Positions 42,611 through 51,313 of a stretch of DNA of 64,000 nucleotides are shown here, piece by piece (the first letter of the stretch is position 1; each line of letters begins with the position of its first letter). The position numbers were made by a program, and so were the translations under genes. The notes beneath the pieces were generated by a model. That model saw only the letters and a list, made by a program, of their open reading frames with translations, did no database searches and had not been told where the DNA came from. This stretch comes from an uncultured Mucilaginibacter sp. (GTDB taxonomy: Bacteria > Bacteroidota > Bacteroidia > Sphingobacteriales > Sphingobacteriaceae): contig NZ_CAJYGQ010000008.1 in the NCBI RefSeq assembly GCF_913773635.1, positions 186,001 to 250,000 of the forward strand. Direction: 5' to 3'.

Positions 42611-43708
42611 ATGAAATTACATGAATTAATATCTTATCTTGAAAGTTTTGCACCGCTATCTTATCAGGAAGATTATGACAACTCCGGCCTTATAGTAGGC
42701 CAGGCAAGCAAGGAAATTAACCAAGCCCTCATATCGTTAGATTGCACAGAAGCTGTTGTTGATGAGGCAATACGCACCGGATGTGACGTAATAATATCAC
42801 ATCATCCTATTGTATTTAAGGGCTTAAAAAAATTCAACAGCAAATCATATGTTGAACGTGTTGTTGAAAAGGCTATAAAACACAATATAGCCTTATACGC
42901 CATACATACCAATTTAGATAGTGTAATCAACGGTGTAAACGCCCGGATTGGTGAAGTGCTTGGCGTTCAAAACCTCCGCATATTATCGCCTAAAAACGGC
43001 ATTTTAAAAAAACTTGTTACTTATGTGCCGGGCAGCCATGCAGCAACACTACGCAATGCCTTATTTGCTGCCGGTGCCGGAAACATAGGCAACTACAGTG
43101 AATGCAGTTTCAACGCAAATGGCACCGGAACATTTAAAGCAGGCCAGGACAGCAACCCCTACGTAGGTAATATTGGCGAGCAGCACCAGGAAGCCGAAGT
43201 TCGTATTGAAACTGTTTACCCTGCCCAGCTGGAAAGCAAAATATTAATGGCACTTTTTCTTAATCATCCTTATGAGGAAGTTGCCTATGACCTTTATACT
43301 TTAACCAACCAGCATCAGCAGGTTGGCTCGGGCATGATAGGCGAACTTGATATCCCGCTTGCCGAAAATGATTTTTTAACCCTGTTAAAAACCAAAATGC
43401 ATGCAGCAGTGGTACGTCATACCGAATTATTGGGTAAACCAATTAAAAAGGTAGCAGTTTGTGGTGGTTCGGGCGGCTTCTTACTTAAACAGGCAATTGC
43501 TGCCGGAGCAGATATATTCATCACTGCCGATTATAAGTATCATGAGTTTTTTGATGCTGAGGGAAAAATTATAATTGCCGATATCGGACATTTTGAAAGT
43601 GAGCAATTTACACAGCATCTATTGTATGAAATAATACAGAAAAAATTTAGTAACTTTGCCCTCCGTTTAACAGAAATTAATACAAACCCCATAAAATATT
43701 TTATTTAA
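42611..43708 (+). CDS. Nif3-like dinuclear metal-centre protein (YbgI/YqfO family)
   Basis: Protein of 365 residues in the DUF34/Nif3 family, which forms a hexameric toroid with a two-metal site and is linked to GTP cyclohydrolase I type 2 annotations. Metal-ligand segments are ISHHPIVFKGLK (His pair), AIHTNLDS, and IADIGHFESEQF near the C-terminus. The central part (about 130-240) is the PII-like insertion of YqfO. I choose the ATG at 42611 (MKLHELISYLESFAPL), which is the conserved start. Its stop overlaps the start of the next gene by one base. Confidence 0.9.
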   Translation: MKLHELISYLESFAPLSYQEDYDNSGLIVGQASKEINQALISLDCTEAVVDEAIRTGCDVIISHHPIVFKGLKKFNSKSYVERVVEKAIKHNIALYAIHTNLDSVINGVNARIGEVLGVQNLRILSPKNGILKKLVTYVPGSHAATLRNALFAAGAGNIGNYSECSFNANGTGTFKAGQDSNPYVGNIGEQHQEAEVRIETVYPAQLESKILMALFLNHPYEEVAYDLYTLTNQHQQVGSGMIGELDIPLAENDFLTLLKTKMHAAVVRHTELLGKPIKKVAVCGGSGGFLLKQAIAAGADIFITADYKYHEFFDAEGKIIIADIGHFESEQFTQHLLYEIIQKKFSNFALRLTEINTNPIKYFI

Positions 43709-44451
43709 TGGAACAAACCGTAGAACAAAAGCTGAAAGCTTTATACGACCTGCAAACTATCCATACCAAAATTGACAGAATACGCCAGGTAAGAGGTGAA
43801 CTGCCTATGGAAGTTGCCGACCTGGAAGATGATGTTGCCGGTTTGGAGACCCGCATTCAGAAAATTAAAGGTGAGCTTGATGATTTAGAGGATAACATTG
43901 TTACCCGCAAAAATCTTATCCGCGATGCTCAAGCCAATATCAAAAAATATGAAGGTCAGCTTAACGAGGTAAAAAACAACCGTGAGTATGATGCTATTTC
44001 AAAAGAGATTGAAATTCAAGGCCTTGATATTCAGGTTAGCGAGAAAAAAATAAGGGAGTACGGTTTTGAAATCACTTCAAAAACTCAGATCTACGAAAAA
44101 GCTTTGGCTGATTTGGAAGGTCGTCGTGCCGATTTAGACGCTAAAAAAGAAGAATTAGGTACTATTACTGCTGAAACTGAAAAAGATGAGAATGAATTAA
44201 ACACTCAGGCCGAATCAGCAAAGCAAAATATTGAAGAGCGCTTATTAACTGCTTACACCCGTTTACGCGGTAATGCTAAAAATGGTTTAGCGGTTGTGAC
44301 CATTCAGCGTGATTCTTGCTCAGGATGTTTTAATCAAATACCGCCTCAGCGCCAGGCCGACATTCGTCAGCGTAAAAAAATCATCGTTTGCGAACATTGC
44401 GGACGTATTTTGGTTGATGAACAAATGGCGCTCGAAGAAGAGCACGCATAA
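43708..44451 (+). CDS. C4 zinc-ribbon coiled-coil protein
   Basis: Product of 247 residues: a long coiled coil (about 1-190) and a C-terminal zinc ribbon with CSGC (about 204-207) and CEHC (about 230-233), the CxxC...CxxC arrangement of the zf-RING_7 family often encoded next to Nif3-like genes. It may bind nucleic acid or act as a structural adaptor; this is unproven. It overlaps the Nif3-like stop by one base and is followed by a strong terminator. Confidence 0.85.
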   Translation: MEQTVEQKLKALYDLQTIHTKIDRIRQVRGELPMEVADLEDDVAGLETRIQKIKGELDDLEDNIVTRKNLIRDAQANIKKYEGQLNEVKNNREYDAISKEIEIQGLDIQVSEKKIREYGFEITSKTQIYEKALADLEGRRADLDAKKEELGTITAETEKDENELNTQAESAKQNIEERLLTAYTRLRGNAKNGLAVVTIQRDSCSGCFNQIPPQRQADIRQRKKIIVCEHCGRILVDEQMALEEEHA

Positions 44452-44479
44452 TCAGCTTTTAAATTAAAAAAAACGATAT

Positions 44480-44507
44480 AAGGCGCCTGAAACAGGCGCC
44501 TTTTTTT
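44480..44507 (+). terminator. Terminator after the zinc-ribbon gene
   Basis: Perfect 10-bp GC-rich stem AAGGCGCCTG (44480-44489) / CAGGCGCCTT (44493-44502) with loop AAA and a T run to 44507. It also marks the boundary to the TPR gene, which starts 6 bp later. Confidence 0.88.
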
Positions 44508-44512
44508 GTGTA

Positions 44513-45994
44513 ATGACCAAACTAATCCGATTACTTGTTCCGCTACTTTTTTTGGGGTTGCAATGCTTTGCAAATTTTGATGTTAACGCTAACTGTACCA
44601 AGGCCTATAAATGCATATTACAATTTAAGCTCAAAGCAGCCCGGCAGGCTATTGATGCAGAAAAATCAATGCACCCTCAAAACAGCTTTGCCATACTACT
44701 GGATGACTATTACGACTACTTCTGGATGCTTAGTACCGAAAGCAAGTCAGACTACGACCGGCTCAAGGAAAATAAATCAAAAAGACTTAATAAGCTTGAA
44801 GACGAAGATAAGGCATCACCTTACTACAATTTCGCACTCGCACAGGTAAATTTGCACTGGGCATTACTTCATGCCCGTTTTGGAGATAATAGTGCCGCAG
44901 GCTTTGCCATTAACAGGGCATACAAACAATTAAACGAAAATCAAAAGAAATTTCCGGCCTTTTTGCCTGATGATATACCATTGGGTATGGTAAACGTAGC
45001 ATTGGGTGCACTACCCGATGGTGCCTTAAAAAGTGTACTGAATATATTTGGCATTAAAGGCAGTATAGCATCAGGCATAAGCCTTTTACAAAATGCAACA
45101 CAGCACTTACCCAAGTCGGCTTATGCCATGTATTACGATGAAGCAGTATTTTATACAACCTACCTTCAAACAGATGTGGTGAATGATGAGCAGGCTTATA
45201 ATAAAATGCTGCAATACACCAATAGTATGGAAAGTAGCAGCCTCCTTAAAAGCTATATACAAGGCTATATAGCGCTCCGCACAGGTCACAGTGCCGAAGC
45301 TGCACATTTCCTTCAAAAAGCCCCTGAGGGAAGCGAATACCAGCCTTACCCCTATCTTGATTACTTAGCAGGGCTGGCACGCATGAATATTTCTGATAAA
45401 TCGGCGGGAAATTATTTCAACAAGTTTTTACAAACCAATAAAGGCGTAAATTACATCAAAGACGCTTACCTGCATTTAGCCTGGGAAGCCTTGCTGGATG
45501 GTAACGAAAAGCGCTACAATGCCTTTGTTCAGTTTGTAAAAACTAAAGGTTACACCTATAATGAAAAAGACAAAAGGGCATTAAAAGAAATTGCAGGCGC
45601 TCCCTACAACACTACTCTCCTACAGGCACGCCTATGGTTTGATGGTGGTTTATATGAAAAAGCACTTAACATTTTAAAAATTAAAGATGCAGGTAGCTTT
45701 ACAGCAAAAGACGATAAAGCTGAGTACTACTACCGCCTTGCACGGGTTTATGAAGCTACGGATAAAAACACGCCTGCCCTGGAAAACTATCAGCAGGCTA
45801 TAGTTACGGGTAAAGCAAGCAACACTTACTTTGGTCCAATGTCGGCCCTTAGAGCCGGAAACATATATGAGCAGCTTAAAGATAGCGCTAAAGCAGTATC
45901 GTATTATAAGCTAGCTATAGATTTCAAAAATCACGATCAGGAAAACAGCATCGAACATAAGGCTAAAGAAGGCTTAAAAAGGTTAAAAAAATAA
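44513..45994 (+). CDS. TPR-repeat protein, exported
   Basis: Protein of 493 residues with a signal peptide (about 1-20), then helical pairs with TPR character. The best repeats are near the C-terminus (EYYYRLARVYEATDKNTPALENYQQAI and SALRAGNIYEQLKDSAKAVSYYKLAI). An N-terminal CTKAYKCILQFKLKAARQAI region recalls the start of similar Bacteroidota proteins. The function is unknown; TPRs imply protein-protein contacts in the periplasm. The ATG is only 6 bp after the preceding T run, so the promoter may overlap the terminator or transcription may read through. Confidence 0.7.
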   Translation: MTKLIRLLVPLLFLGLQCFANFDVNANCTKAYKCILQFKLKAARQAIDAEKSMHPQNSFAILLDDYYDYFWMLSTESKSDYDRLKENKSKRLNKLEDEDKASPYYNFALAQVNLHWALLHARFGDNSAAGFAINRAYKQLNENQKKFPAFLPDDIPLGMVNVALGALPDGALKSVLNIFGIKGSIASGISLLQNATQHLPKSAYAMYYDEAVFYTTYLQTDVVNDEQAYNKMLQYTNSMESSSLLKSYIQGYIALRTGHSAEAAHFLQKAPEGSEYQPYPYLDYLAGLARMNISDKSAGNYFNKFLQTNKGVNYIKDAYLHLAWEALLDGNEKRYNAFVQFVKTKGYTYNEKDKRALKEIAGAPYNTTLLQARLWFDGGLYEKALNILKIKDAGSFTAKDDKAEYYYRLARVYEATDKNTPALENYQQAIVTGKASNTYFGPMSALRAGNIYEQLKDSAKAVSYYKLAIDFKNHDQENSIEHKAKEGLKRLKK

Positions 45995-46027
45995 AATACG
46001 GGCTTTTAGCCCGCATTTTATTTTTTT
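45993..46027. terminator. Terminator between the TPR gene and the respiratory cluster
   Basis: AAAATACGGGCT pairs with AGCCCGCATTTT (one A-C mismatch) around a TTT loop, followed by T-rich sequence (46016-46027). It serves the plus-strand TPR gene and may also end minus-strand transcripts from the OmpA-like gene. Confidence 0.7.
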
Positions 46028-46058
46028 AATGTGCGAAAACGCAACAGTGCTTCAATTC

Positions 46059-46889
46059 TTATTTGGTATTGATGAGATTGTATAGCTCATCCAGGCGCGG
46101 CGTCAAAACAATTTCTATACGGCGGTTGCGTGATCTTGCCTCAGGGGTATTTGCTTTGTCTATAGGCTGAAACTCACCCTTACCGGTAGCTGTAATACGG
46201 GTAGCATCTATTTTCTCAATCTCGGTTAAATACCTGCTTACAGATGTTGCCCTTAGCACGCTTAAATCCCAGTTATCTTTAATCTGACCCAAATTAACCA
46301 CACGCTGATTATCAGTATGACCTTCTATTGATAAGTTAATATCAGTTTCCTTGTTGAGCACACCGGCCAATTGCTTAAGTGCCTGCTTTCCCTTTTCATC
46401 AATCACAATACTGCCCGAAGGAAACAACAATTTATCGGTTAGTGATACGTACACTTTTCCGTTTCGTATATCAACAGTTAAACCACTTTGTTGAAAGCCA
46501 AGCAGCGCCTGTTGTAACTTATTTTTTAGTGCATTAGTTGCCTCATCGCGCTTGCGCAATATATCTTCTACCTCGCGTAAACGGGCCTCTCTTTTTTGCA
46601 AATCGCCTGATAGCTGGTTAATTTTTGTAGAGTTAGCGCTATAATTTTTATTTAGCAAAACATGCTTTGCGTTTAACTCATTGTAAGTTATTTGCAACTC
46701 GCTTAATTCACGGTGCAAGTGGGCGGTATCTGAGCGTAGCTTAGCCATTTCTTCTTCAAGGTTGGCCGACCGGCTTTGAAGAGAATCGCGCTCGGCAATG
46801 AGTGCCTTGTAAGCTTTTGGCGACATTACTTTACAAGAATGTAATGAAGCACCCAATGCTAATGCAATGAGGTAGTACTGTGTTTTCAT
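46059..46889 (-). CDS. OmpA-family lipoprotein
   Basis: Protein of 276 residues with a signal peptide and possible lipidation at Cys19 (SLHSC), a long coiled coil (about 30-130), and a C-terminal OmpA-like peptidoglycan-binding domain. That domain is recognised by LSIEGHTDNQRV, LSVLRATSVSRYL, and ARSRNRRIEIVL. It should link the outer membrane to the cell wall. It is the last of the long minus-strand run, 20 bp downstream of the DUF2461 gene. Confidence 0.88.
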   Translation of the reverse strand: MKTQYYLIALALGASLHSCKVMSPKAYKALIAERDSLQSRSANLEEEMAKLRSDTAHLHRELSELQITYNELNAKHVLLNKNYSANSTKINQLSGDLQKREARLREVEDILRKRDEATNALKNKLQQALLGFQQSGLTVDIRNGKVYVSLTDKLLFPSGSIVIDEKGKQALKQLAGVLNKETDINLSIEGHTDNQRVVNLGQIKDNWDLSVLRATSVSRYLTEIEKIDATRITATGKGEFQPIDKANTPEARSRNRRIEIVLTPRLDELYNLINTK

Positions 46890-46909
46890 GATGAAGGTTT
46901 CAGTTAGTT

Positions 46910-47572
46910 TTAATCAATAGCGTTATTTAAAAATACATTAAGGGGATGTATCTGTTCACACAAAGATGTAATTTTGCCTGTAATACCGGTTTTCTGCATT
47001 TCACTATCGGTAAATTCATGATAGGCAATAAAGCTTTTTAATTTGAGCAGGTCAATATATTCGTTATCTGCATCATACCCTTTAGGCAAGGTTTTAAGCT
47101 TTTCCTGGTCACGAAATTCACCAAAGTTCTTTTTAAATTCAGGCTCATCAATAATTGCAGTCAGGTCGGCAGCGTTATAGTCAATTTCCTGCCTTATAGC
47201 TTTTATGTGTTCTCCTTGCGGCATCCAGTAACCACCGGCAATAAATGATTTGTTACCGGGCTCAATTTGCAGGTAATAACCAATTTCAACCGACTTATGC
47301 CTGGTAAGCCTACCAATAGCAAAATGCATTTTATAAGGTGTTTTATCTTTGCTAAACCTTATATCACGATAAATACGCATCATGCACTTCTTAGGCTCGA
47401 GGCTGGCATCTACACCTGTATCAGCTTTGCTCAAAGCTTTAATAAGGTCACCAGCAAAATCAAGTACATTAGCGTACGCGTCGTCATAACGTTCTTTATT
47501 GGCCTGAAACCACTCGCGGCTGTTATTCTTTTGAAGATCGGACAGGAACTTAAACGTATCAGTGCTTATCAT
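46910..47572 (-). CDS. DUF2461 (TIGR02453-type) protein
   Basis: Cytosolic-type protein of 220 residues matching DUF2461, recognised by FLSDLQKNNSREWFQANKERYDDA at the start, and RIYRDIRFSKDKTPYKMHFAIG. The family has no assigned function. Its start overlaps the end of the DUF983 gene by 14 nt. Confidence 0.88.
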   Translation of the reverse strand: MISTDTFKFLSDLQKNNSREWFQANKERYDDAYANVLDFAGDLIKALSKADTGVDASLEPKKCMMRIYRDIRFSKDKTPYKMHFAIGRLTRHKSVEIGYYLQIEPGNKSFIAGGYWMPQGEHIKAIRQEIDYNAADLTAIIDEPEFKKNFGEFRDQEKLKTLPKGYDADNEYIDLLKLKSFIAYHEFTDSEMQKTGITGKITSLCEQIHPLNVFLNNAID

Positions 47573-47957
47573 CTGTATCTAAATAGGGCTGGTAGTGTAT
47601 TTTTGGCGACAACCAGTATAGTAGTATAACCCTTGAATAACGATAATTAAAAGGCGCAAGTATAAAACATCCTCCTAAAATGACACCCAGATACAACCAT
47701 GGCGATTCCATATTGCCGGTAGCATAATAAGTTATAAATGCCAGTATAACGGCTTCAGCCACGTTGAAAGCATAGCTTACGTACATGGCAGCGTAGAAAT
47801 AGCCAGGCTCGATTTCAAAATGCAGACCGCAACGCGGGCAGTTTTCATGCATTTTATTACCGCCAATAGCATACATTGCACCGGTAAACATTTTACCACG
47901 ACGGCATCTTGGGCATTTTGAATGCAGCATAGCGCTGCCCATCGGGGTTTGAGACAT
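47559..47957 (-). CDS. DUF983 zinc-ribbon membrane protein
   Basis: Product of 132 residues with two CPRC motifs (SKCPRCRRGKMF and ENCPRCGLHF) forming a probable zinc ribbon, then two membrane helices (about 60-105). DUF983 proteins lie beside cytochrome oxidase genes in several phyla, as here. I choose the ATG at 47957 (MSQTPMGSAML) over an upstream frame extension that lacks conservation. It overlaps the DUF2461 gene by 14 nt. Confidence 0.85.
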   Translation of the reverse strand: MSQTPMGSAMLHSKCPRCRRGKMFTGAMYAIGGNKMHENCPRCGLHFEIEPGYFYAAMYVSYAFNVAEAVILAFITYYATGNMESPWLYLGVILGGCFILAPFNYRYSRVILLYWLSPKIHYQPYLDTDDKH

Positions 47958-48007
47958 AGCAGATGTATTGGTGTTATATAAAAAATCCGGCAAAGGGCCG
48001 GATAGTT

Positions 48008-48283
48008 TTAATTTAAATGAAATTTCTCTTTACCCATATTAAGGTCAACGTTTTTACGACGGTACTTTTTATACCACACATAGCCGCCTACAGCCAACGC
48101 AATATAAGGTGCTGCTAACAGATACAAAATACCGTTATTAAGCCCGTTTGCCTCCGTGTTGCCATCTTTTACACCAGCTTCGGCCGTGGCCGAACACATG
48201 GCACACTGAGCATTGACACTTTGCACATTTAAGGCAAGCAATAAAAAACTAAGCGCACAAATAAAGACCTTCACACTTTTCAT
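48008..48283 (-). CDS. Small CxxC membrane protein of the oxidase cluster
   Basis: Product of 91 residues: signal peptide to about residue 25, a QCAMCSATAEAG segment just after it with a CxxC pair, one membrane helix (about 50-67), and a basic C-terminal tail. Similar small proteins follow DUF420 genes in Bacteroidota oxidase clusters. The Cys pair directly outside the membrane could bind copper or heme, but no function is established. Confidence 0.7.
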   Translation of the reverse strand: MKSVKVFICALSFLLLALNVQSVNAQCAMCSATAEAGVKDGNTEANGLNNGILYLLAAPYIALAVGGYVWYKKYRRKNVDLNMGKEKFHLN

Positions 48284-48306
48284 ACTACAAAATTACCTAT
48301 TTAAAA

Positions 48307-48885
48307 TTAAAAGTTGTAATAAGGTTGAATGAGCAAATAAACAATTACACCACTTACCGTAACATAAAACCAAACCGGAAAAGCCCAGCGCACCAATTTA
48401 CGGTGACGTTGAACATCCATTTGCAAGCCACGGTAAAAACTTAGCAATATTAATGGCAACACAATAGCCGCCAGTACAATGTGTGTAAGCAATATAATAA
48501 GGTAGGCAACGCGCATTCCACCAACGGCGGCTGCTTCCGTATCAGACAATACTCCGTCCCCATCCAAGTCACCAAATTTAGTATCATGCCCCAACCAGTG
48601 GAAAAGTATATAAGATACCAGGAATAACGCTGATAAGCAAAATGCAACTATGTTTGTGCGCTTGTGCCACGTTACATTACCGTGCCTTATAAAGTAAAGC
48701 GATATAACGAGCAGTATACTACAGGCACCATTTAAAAAAGCATTCAGCTTCGGAAAAAAATATAGTAAATCAGGCGAAACTGCCGGAGCAGGCAACACCT
48801 TCAGGCTAAGTATTACAACAACTAAAAAGACAAATACTGATATACCGGCAACAAACCGGAATATAAATTTATCACTCACGTTCAT
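48307..48885 (-). CDS. DUF420 membrane protein with EF-hand-like loop
   Basis: Inner-membrane protein of 192 residues with about five helices, in the DUF420 family of cytochrome oxidase clusters. I choose the ATG at 48885, 1 bp after the SCO stop, giving MNVSDKFIFRF; a start 13 codons earlier would overlap SCO. Residues 106-117 read DLDGDGVLSDTE, which fits the EF-hand loop with Asp or Ser at positions 1, 3, 5 and 9 and Glu at 12. It lies in the loop between FHWLGHDTKFG and AYLIILLTHIVLA, where family members usually have a short turn. His100 and His135 flank it. The helix-loop-helix is not complete, so calcium binding is inference. Confidence 0.75.
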   Translation of the reverse strand: MNVSDKFIFRFVAGISVFVFLVVVILSLKVLPAPAVSPDLLYFFPKLNAFLNGACSILLVISLYFIRHGNVTWHKRTNIVAFCLSALFLVSYILFHWLGHDTKFGDLDGDGVLSDTEAAAVGGMRVAYLIILLTHIVLAAIVLPLILLSFYRGLQMDVQRHRKLVRWAFPVWFYVTVSGVIVYLLIQPYYNF

Positions 48886-48886
48886 A

Positions 48887-49585
48887 TCAATTAGGGGCTT
48901 TAATTTTTCGTAGCTCTTCGGCAATCTGCACTTTAATCTCGTCGTTTAGCTTAACTATCTCCTGAAGATTTGTGCCATCATAATAGCCACGTATACGTTT
49001 CTCAGCATCTATTAAAACAAGCTTGCTATCAAAGACAAAGTTGTTGTTCATTTTTACGGCATTTACAAGTAAGCCATTACGGGCAAAGTTATAAGTGGTT
49101 GCAGTATCACCGCGTAAAAACATCCACTTATCAGCGGCATACCCCCACGGTTTCGCGTATGATTGCAAGCGTGCCGTGTTATCAAACTCCGGATTGACAG
49201 TGATACTTACAAACTTAACCATACGGTTTTTTCGAAACGCTCCCGCTAGCCTATCGATGTTTTTATTCACCTTACTACAAACATCCGGACACTGCGTATA
49301 AAATAAGTTCACTACAAATACCTTGTAATCAAAATCATTTAGCTTCACTGCCTTGCCTTCCTGATTGGTAAACTCAAAGTTGGGCAGCTTATGATAAATG
49401 GTATCGGGGATGTATTTGCCGTGAAACTTGTGCCCGGTTTTGGCAACCTCCTTAGGTCCGTAAATAGCAAGGGGCTTATAACGGTTTTTACCTTTTGCGG
49501 TAAGCAAATAATATAAAAATCCTGGTACTGCTAGTATGAGCACCAGGATTAGTATCTTTTTTATAGTAAAAGAAGATTTGTTCAT
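48887..49585 (-). CDS. SCO family protein lacking the copper-ligand His
   Basis: Membrane-anchored thioredoxin-fold protein of 232 residues; N-terminal helix about 8-28. SCO proteins deliver copper to CuA of cytochrome oxidase using CxxxC and a distal His. The CxxxC is present in YTQCPDVCSKVNKN. At the usual FVH-x-ENFVLVD segment the sequence reads FVFDSKLVLID, so His is replaced by Phe, and no other His is nearby. It lies between the subunit IV gene (10 bp) and the DUF420 gene (1 bp). Confidence 0.85.
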   Translation of the reverse strand: MNKSSFTIKKILILVLILAVPGFLYYLLTAKGKNRYKPLAIYGPKEVAKTGHKFHGKYIPDTIYHKLPNFEFTNQEGKAVKLNDFDYKVFVVNLFYTQCPDVCSKVNKNIDRLAGAFRKNRMVKFVSITVNPEFDNTARLQSYAKPWGYAADKWMFLRGDTATTYNFARNGLLVNAVKMNNNFVFDSKLVLIDAEKRIRGYYDGTNLQEIVKLNDEIKVQIAEELRKIKAPN

Positions 49586-49595
49586 TTAGTAAGTC

Positions 49596-49946
49596 TTACC
49601 TTAATACGTCCACCCAGTGATGGCTTTCATTGGTAAGCACCAGTATTAAACCGATGATGAACAGGGTTGGAACCAAAATTGAATATACTAAACCTACTTT
49701 TTCAAACTTTAAGTGCATAAAGAACGCCACAATGTAAAACGCCTTAGCTAAAGTTAAAATGATGTAGATAGGGTTGGCTACATTTAAGCCAATGATTTCT
49801 TTAGGCACCATGTAAAGTGCAATAAAGAACTCAATAACAGTAATGCCCAACAGGATGAAAAACACCTGCCATATTTTACCACGCGTCATGCCGGCATGTT
49901 CGCCGTGCTCATCGTGATGTAGTTCTGTATGTTTTGTTTCAGACAT
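49596..49946 (-). CDS. Cytochrome c oxidase subunit IV
   Basis: Small prokaryotic-type subunit IV of 116 residues, with three membrane helices (about 26-45, 56-76 and 86-105) and the FYIVAFFMHLKFEKVGLVYSI segment typical of the family. The N-terminus is rich in His and acid (residues 5-17, HTELHHDEHGEH). It supports oxidase assembly or stability. It is encoded 32 bp after a subunit III gene. Confidence 0.88.
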   Translation of the reverse strand: MSETKHTELHHDEHGEHAGMTRGKIWQVFFILLGITVIEFFIALYMVPKEIIGLNVANPIYIILTLAKAFYIVAFFMHLKFEKVGLVYSILVPTLFIIGLILVLTNESHHWVDVLR

Positions 49947-49978
49947 GATATCGTTATTTTAAATAGCGTTGTTAAAAA

Positions 49979-50698
49979 TCAAACTAAGTAGAAGAAGGTA
50001 AATACAAATACCCAAACCAAATCAACAAAGTGCCAGTAAAGGCCAACTTTTTCTACCATCAGGTAGCTGCCGCGGCGCTCGTAAGTACCGGCCAAAACGT
50101 TAATAAGGATAATAATATTGATAATCACACCGCTAAATACGTGGAAACCGTGGAAACCTGTAATAGTAAAAAAGAGGTTGGCAAACTGTTGTGTGTACAC
50201 AGCAGAAGGCTCAACACCATGCGGGAAAAAGTGATCAAGGTGTTCAGGAATTTTACCCCAGCCAAAGCCTTCGGCAAACAAATGGCTCCACTCCAACGCC
50301 TGGCAACCTAAAAACATGAAGCCACCAATTACAGTAGCTACTAACCACCATGCTACTTCTTTTTTAGCCCCACGATGACCGGCCTCAACACCCAATACCA
50401 TAGTTACCGAACTCATGATGAGTATGAACGTCATGATACCAACAAATACCAATGGTGCACCATGCTCAATTGAGGTTAAGGGTACCGACTGGAAAATATG
50501 ATCGGCCGCAGGCCAAGAGGTTGAGCTGAAACGCAGAGCGCCGTAAGCAATTAATAAAGATGAAAATGTAAAGGCATCCGATAAAAGGAAAAACCACATC
50601 ATCATTTTACCGTATTCTACCGAAAACGGTTCTTTACCGCCAGACCATGGCGTTGATTTAACTTCGTCTATAGGGGGTGTAACCGCTGTTGTACTCAT
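49979..50698 (-). CDS. ctaE: Cytochrome c oxidase subunit III
   Basis: Polytopic subunit of 239 residues in the COX3 family. FSVEYGKMMMWFFLLSDAFTFSSLL and the ITGFHGFHVFSGVIINIIIL segment are diagnostic, as is EKVGLYWHFVDLVWVFVFTFFYLV at the end. COX3 stabilises subunit I and the proton-uptake pathway. It is the longer of two adjacent COX3 genes, 25 bp after the other. Confidence 0.9.
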   Translation of the reverse strand: MSTTAVTPPIDEVKSTPWSGGKEPFSVEYGKMMMWFFLLSDAFTFSSLLIAYGALRFSSTSWPAADHIFQSVPLTSIEHGAPLVFVGIMTFILIMSSVTMVLGVEAGHRGAKKEVAWWLVATVIGGFMFLGCQALEWSHLFAEGFGWGKIPEHLDHFFPHGVEPSAVYTQQFANLFFTITGFHGFHVFSGVIINIIILINVLAGTYERRGSYLMVEKVGLYWHFVDLVWVFVFTFFYLV

Positions 50699-50723
50699 CT
50701 GTACTTCTTATTGTGTAGATTGA

Positions 50724-51308
50724 TTAATTCTGGTTCAAAAGTAAAAAAACATAGAGATAAATCCATATAATATCGACAAAATGCCAAAATATAGACGACA
50801 TCTCCATACGGAATAAATTCAATACCTGGGGCGTTTTCCTGTATGTGCTCACCAGGCTTATTATAAGTAACACTAATCCTGCCAAAATGTGTATAAGGTG
50901 CATCAAAGAAAACACATACACAAACGAAATTGAAGCATTAGGATTTGAGAAAAAGGCATGCATTTCAAACGATAATACATACCAGGCGTATATTTGCATG
51001 CCAAAAAAAGCAACGCCTAAAAATAATGTGAGCCATAAAAAAGCTCTTTGTTTGGCAACATCGCTCCTTTTTGCTGCTGTTGATGCCAAAAACACGGTAA
51101 TACTGCTTACAATTATAATAGCAGTGCTGTACATAAAAGCAGCCGGCATCTTGATATTTAAACCGTGCCCTTTACCACCTATGTAAACAATAAATCCGCT
51201 GGTTAACGCCGCAAAAAACATAAACGATGTGAACAAAAACAGCCACATGTTAAATCTCTTGGGGGTTAAGTCTAATTTTCCTTTGTCTTGCTGAAACTGA
51301 GCCATCAT
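50724..51308 (-). CDS. Second cytochrome c oxidase subunit III-like protein
   Basis: COX3-like protein of 194 residues with about five helices and a C-terminus HFVDIIWIYLYVFLLLNQN. FSLMHLIHILAGLVLLIISL holds the family histidines. It lacks the first helices of long COX3 forms, a state common to Bacteroidota oxidase clusters with two COX3 genes. It starts 5 bp after cyoE. Confidence 0.88.
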   Translation of the reverse strand: MMAQFQQDKGKLDLTPKRFNMWLFLFTSFMFFAALTSGFIVYIGGKGHGLNIKMPAAFMYSTAIIIVSSITVFLASTAAKRSDVAKQRAFLWLTLFLGVAFFGMQIYAWYVLSFEMHAFFSNPNASISFVYVFSLMHLIHILAGLVLLIISLVSTYRKTPQVLNLFRMEMSSIFWHFVDIIWIYLYVFLLLNQN

Positions 51309-51313
51309 CTTTA

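Noticed and set aside
50736..50743. TACTTTTG box on the minus strand before the longer subunit III gene
   Set aside because: It lies within the coding end of the adjacent subunit III gene, has no -33 partner, and such boxes arise often by chance in AT-rich coding sequence.
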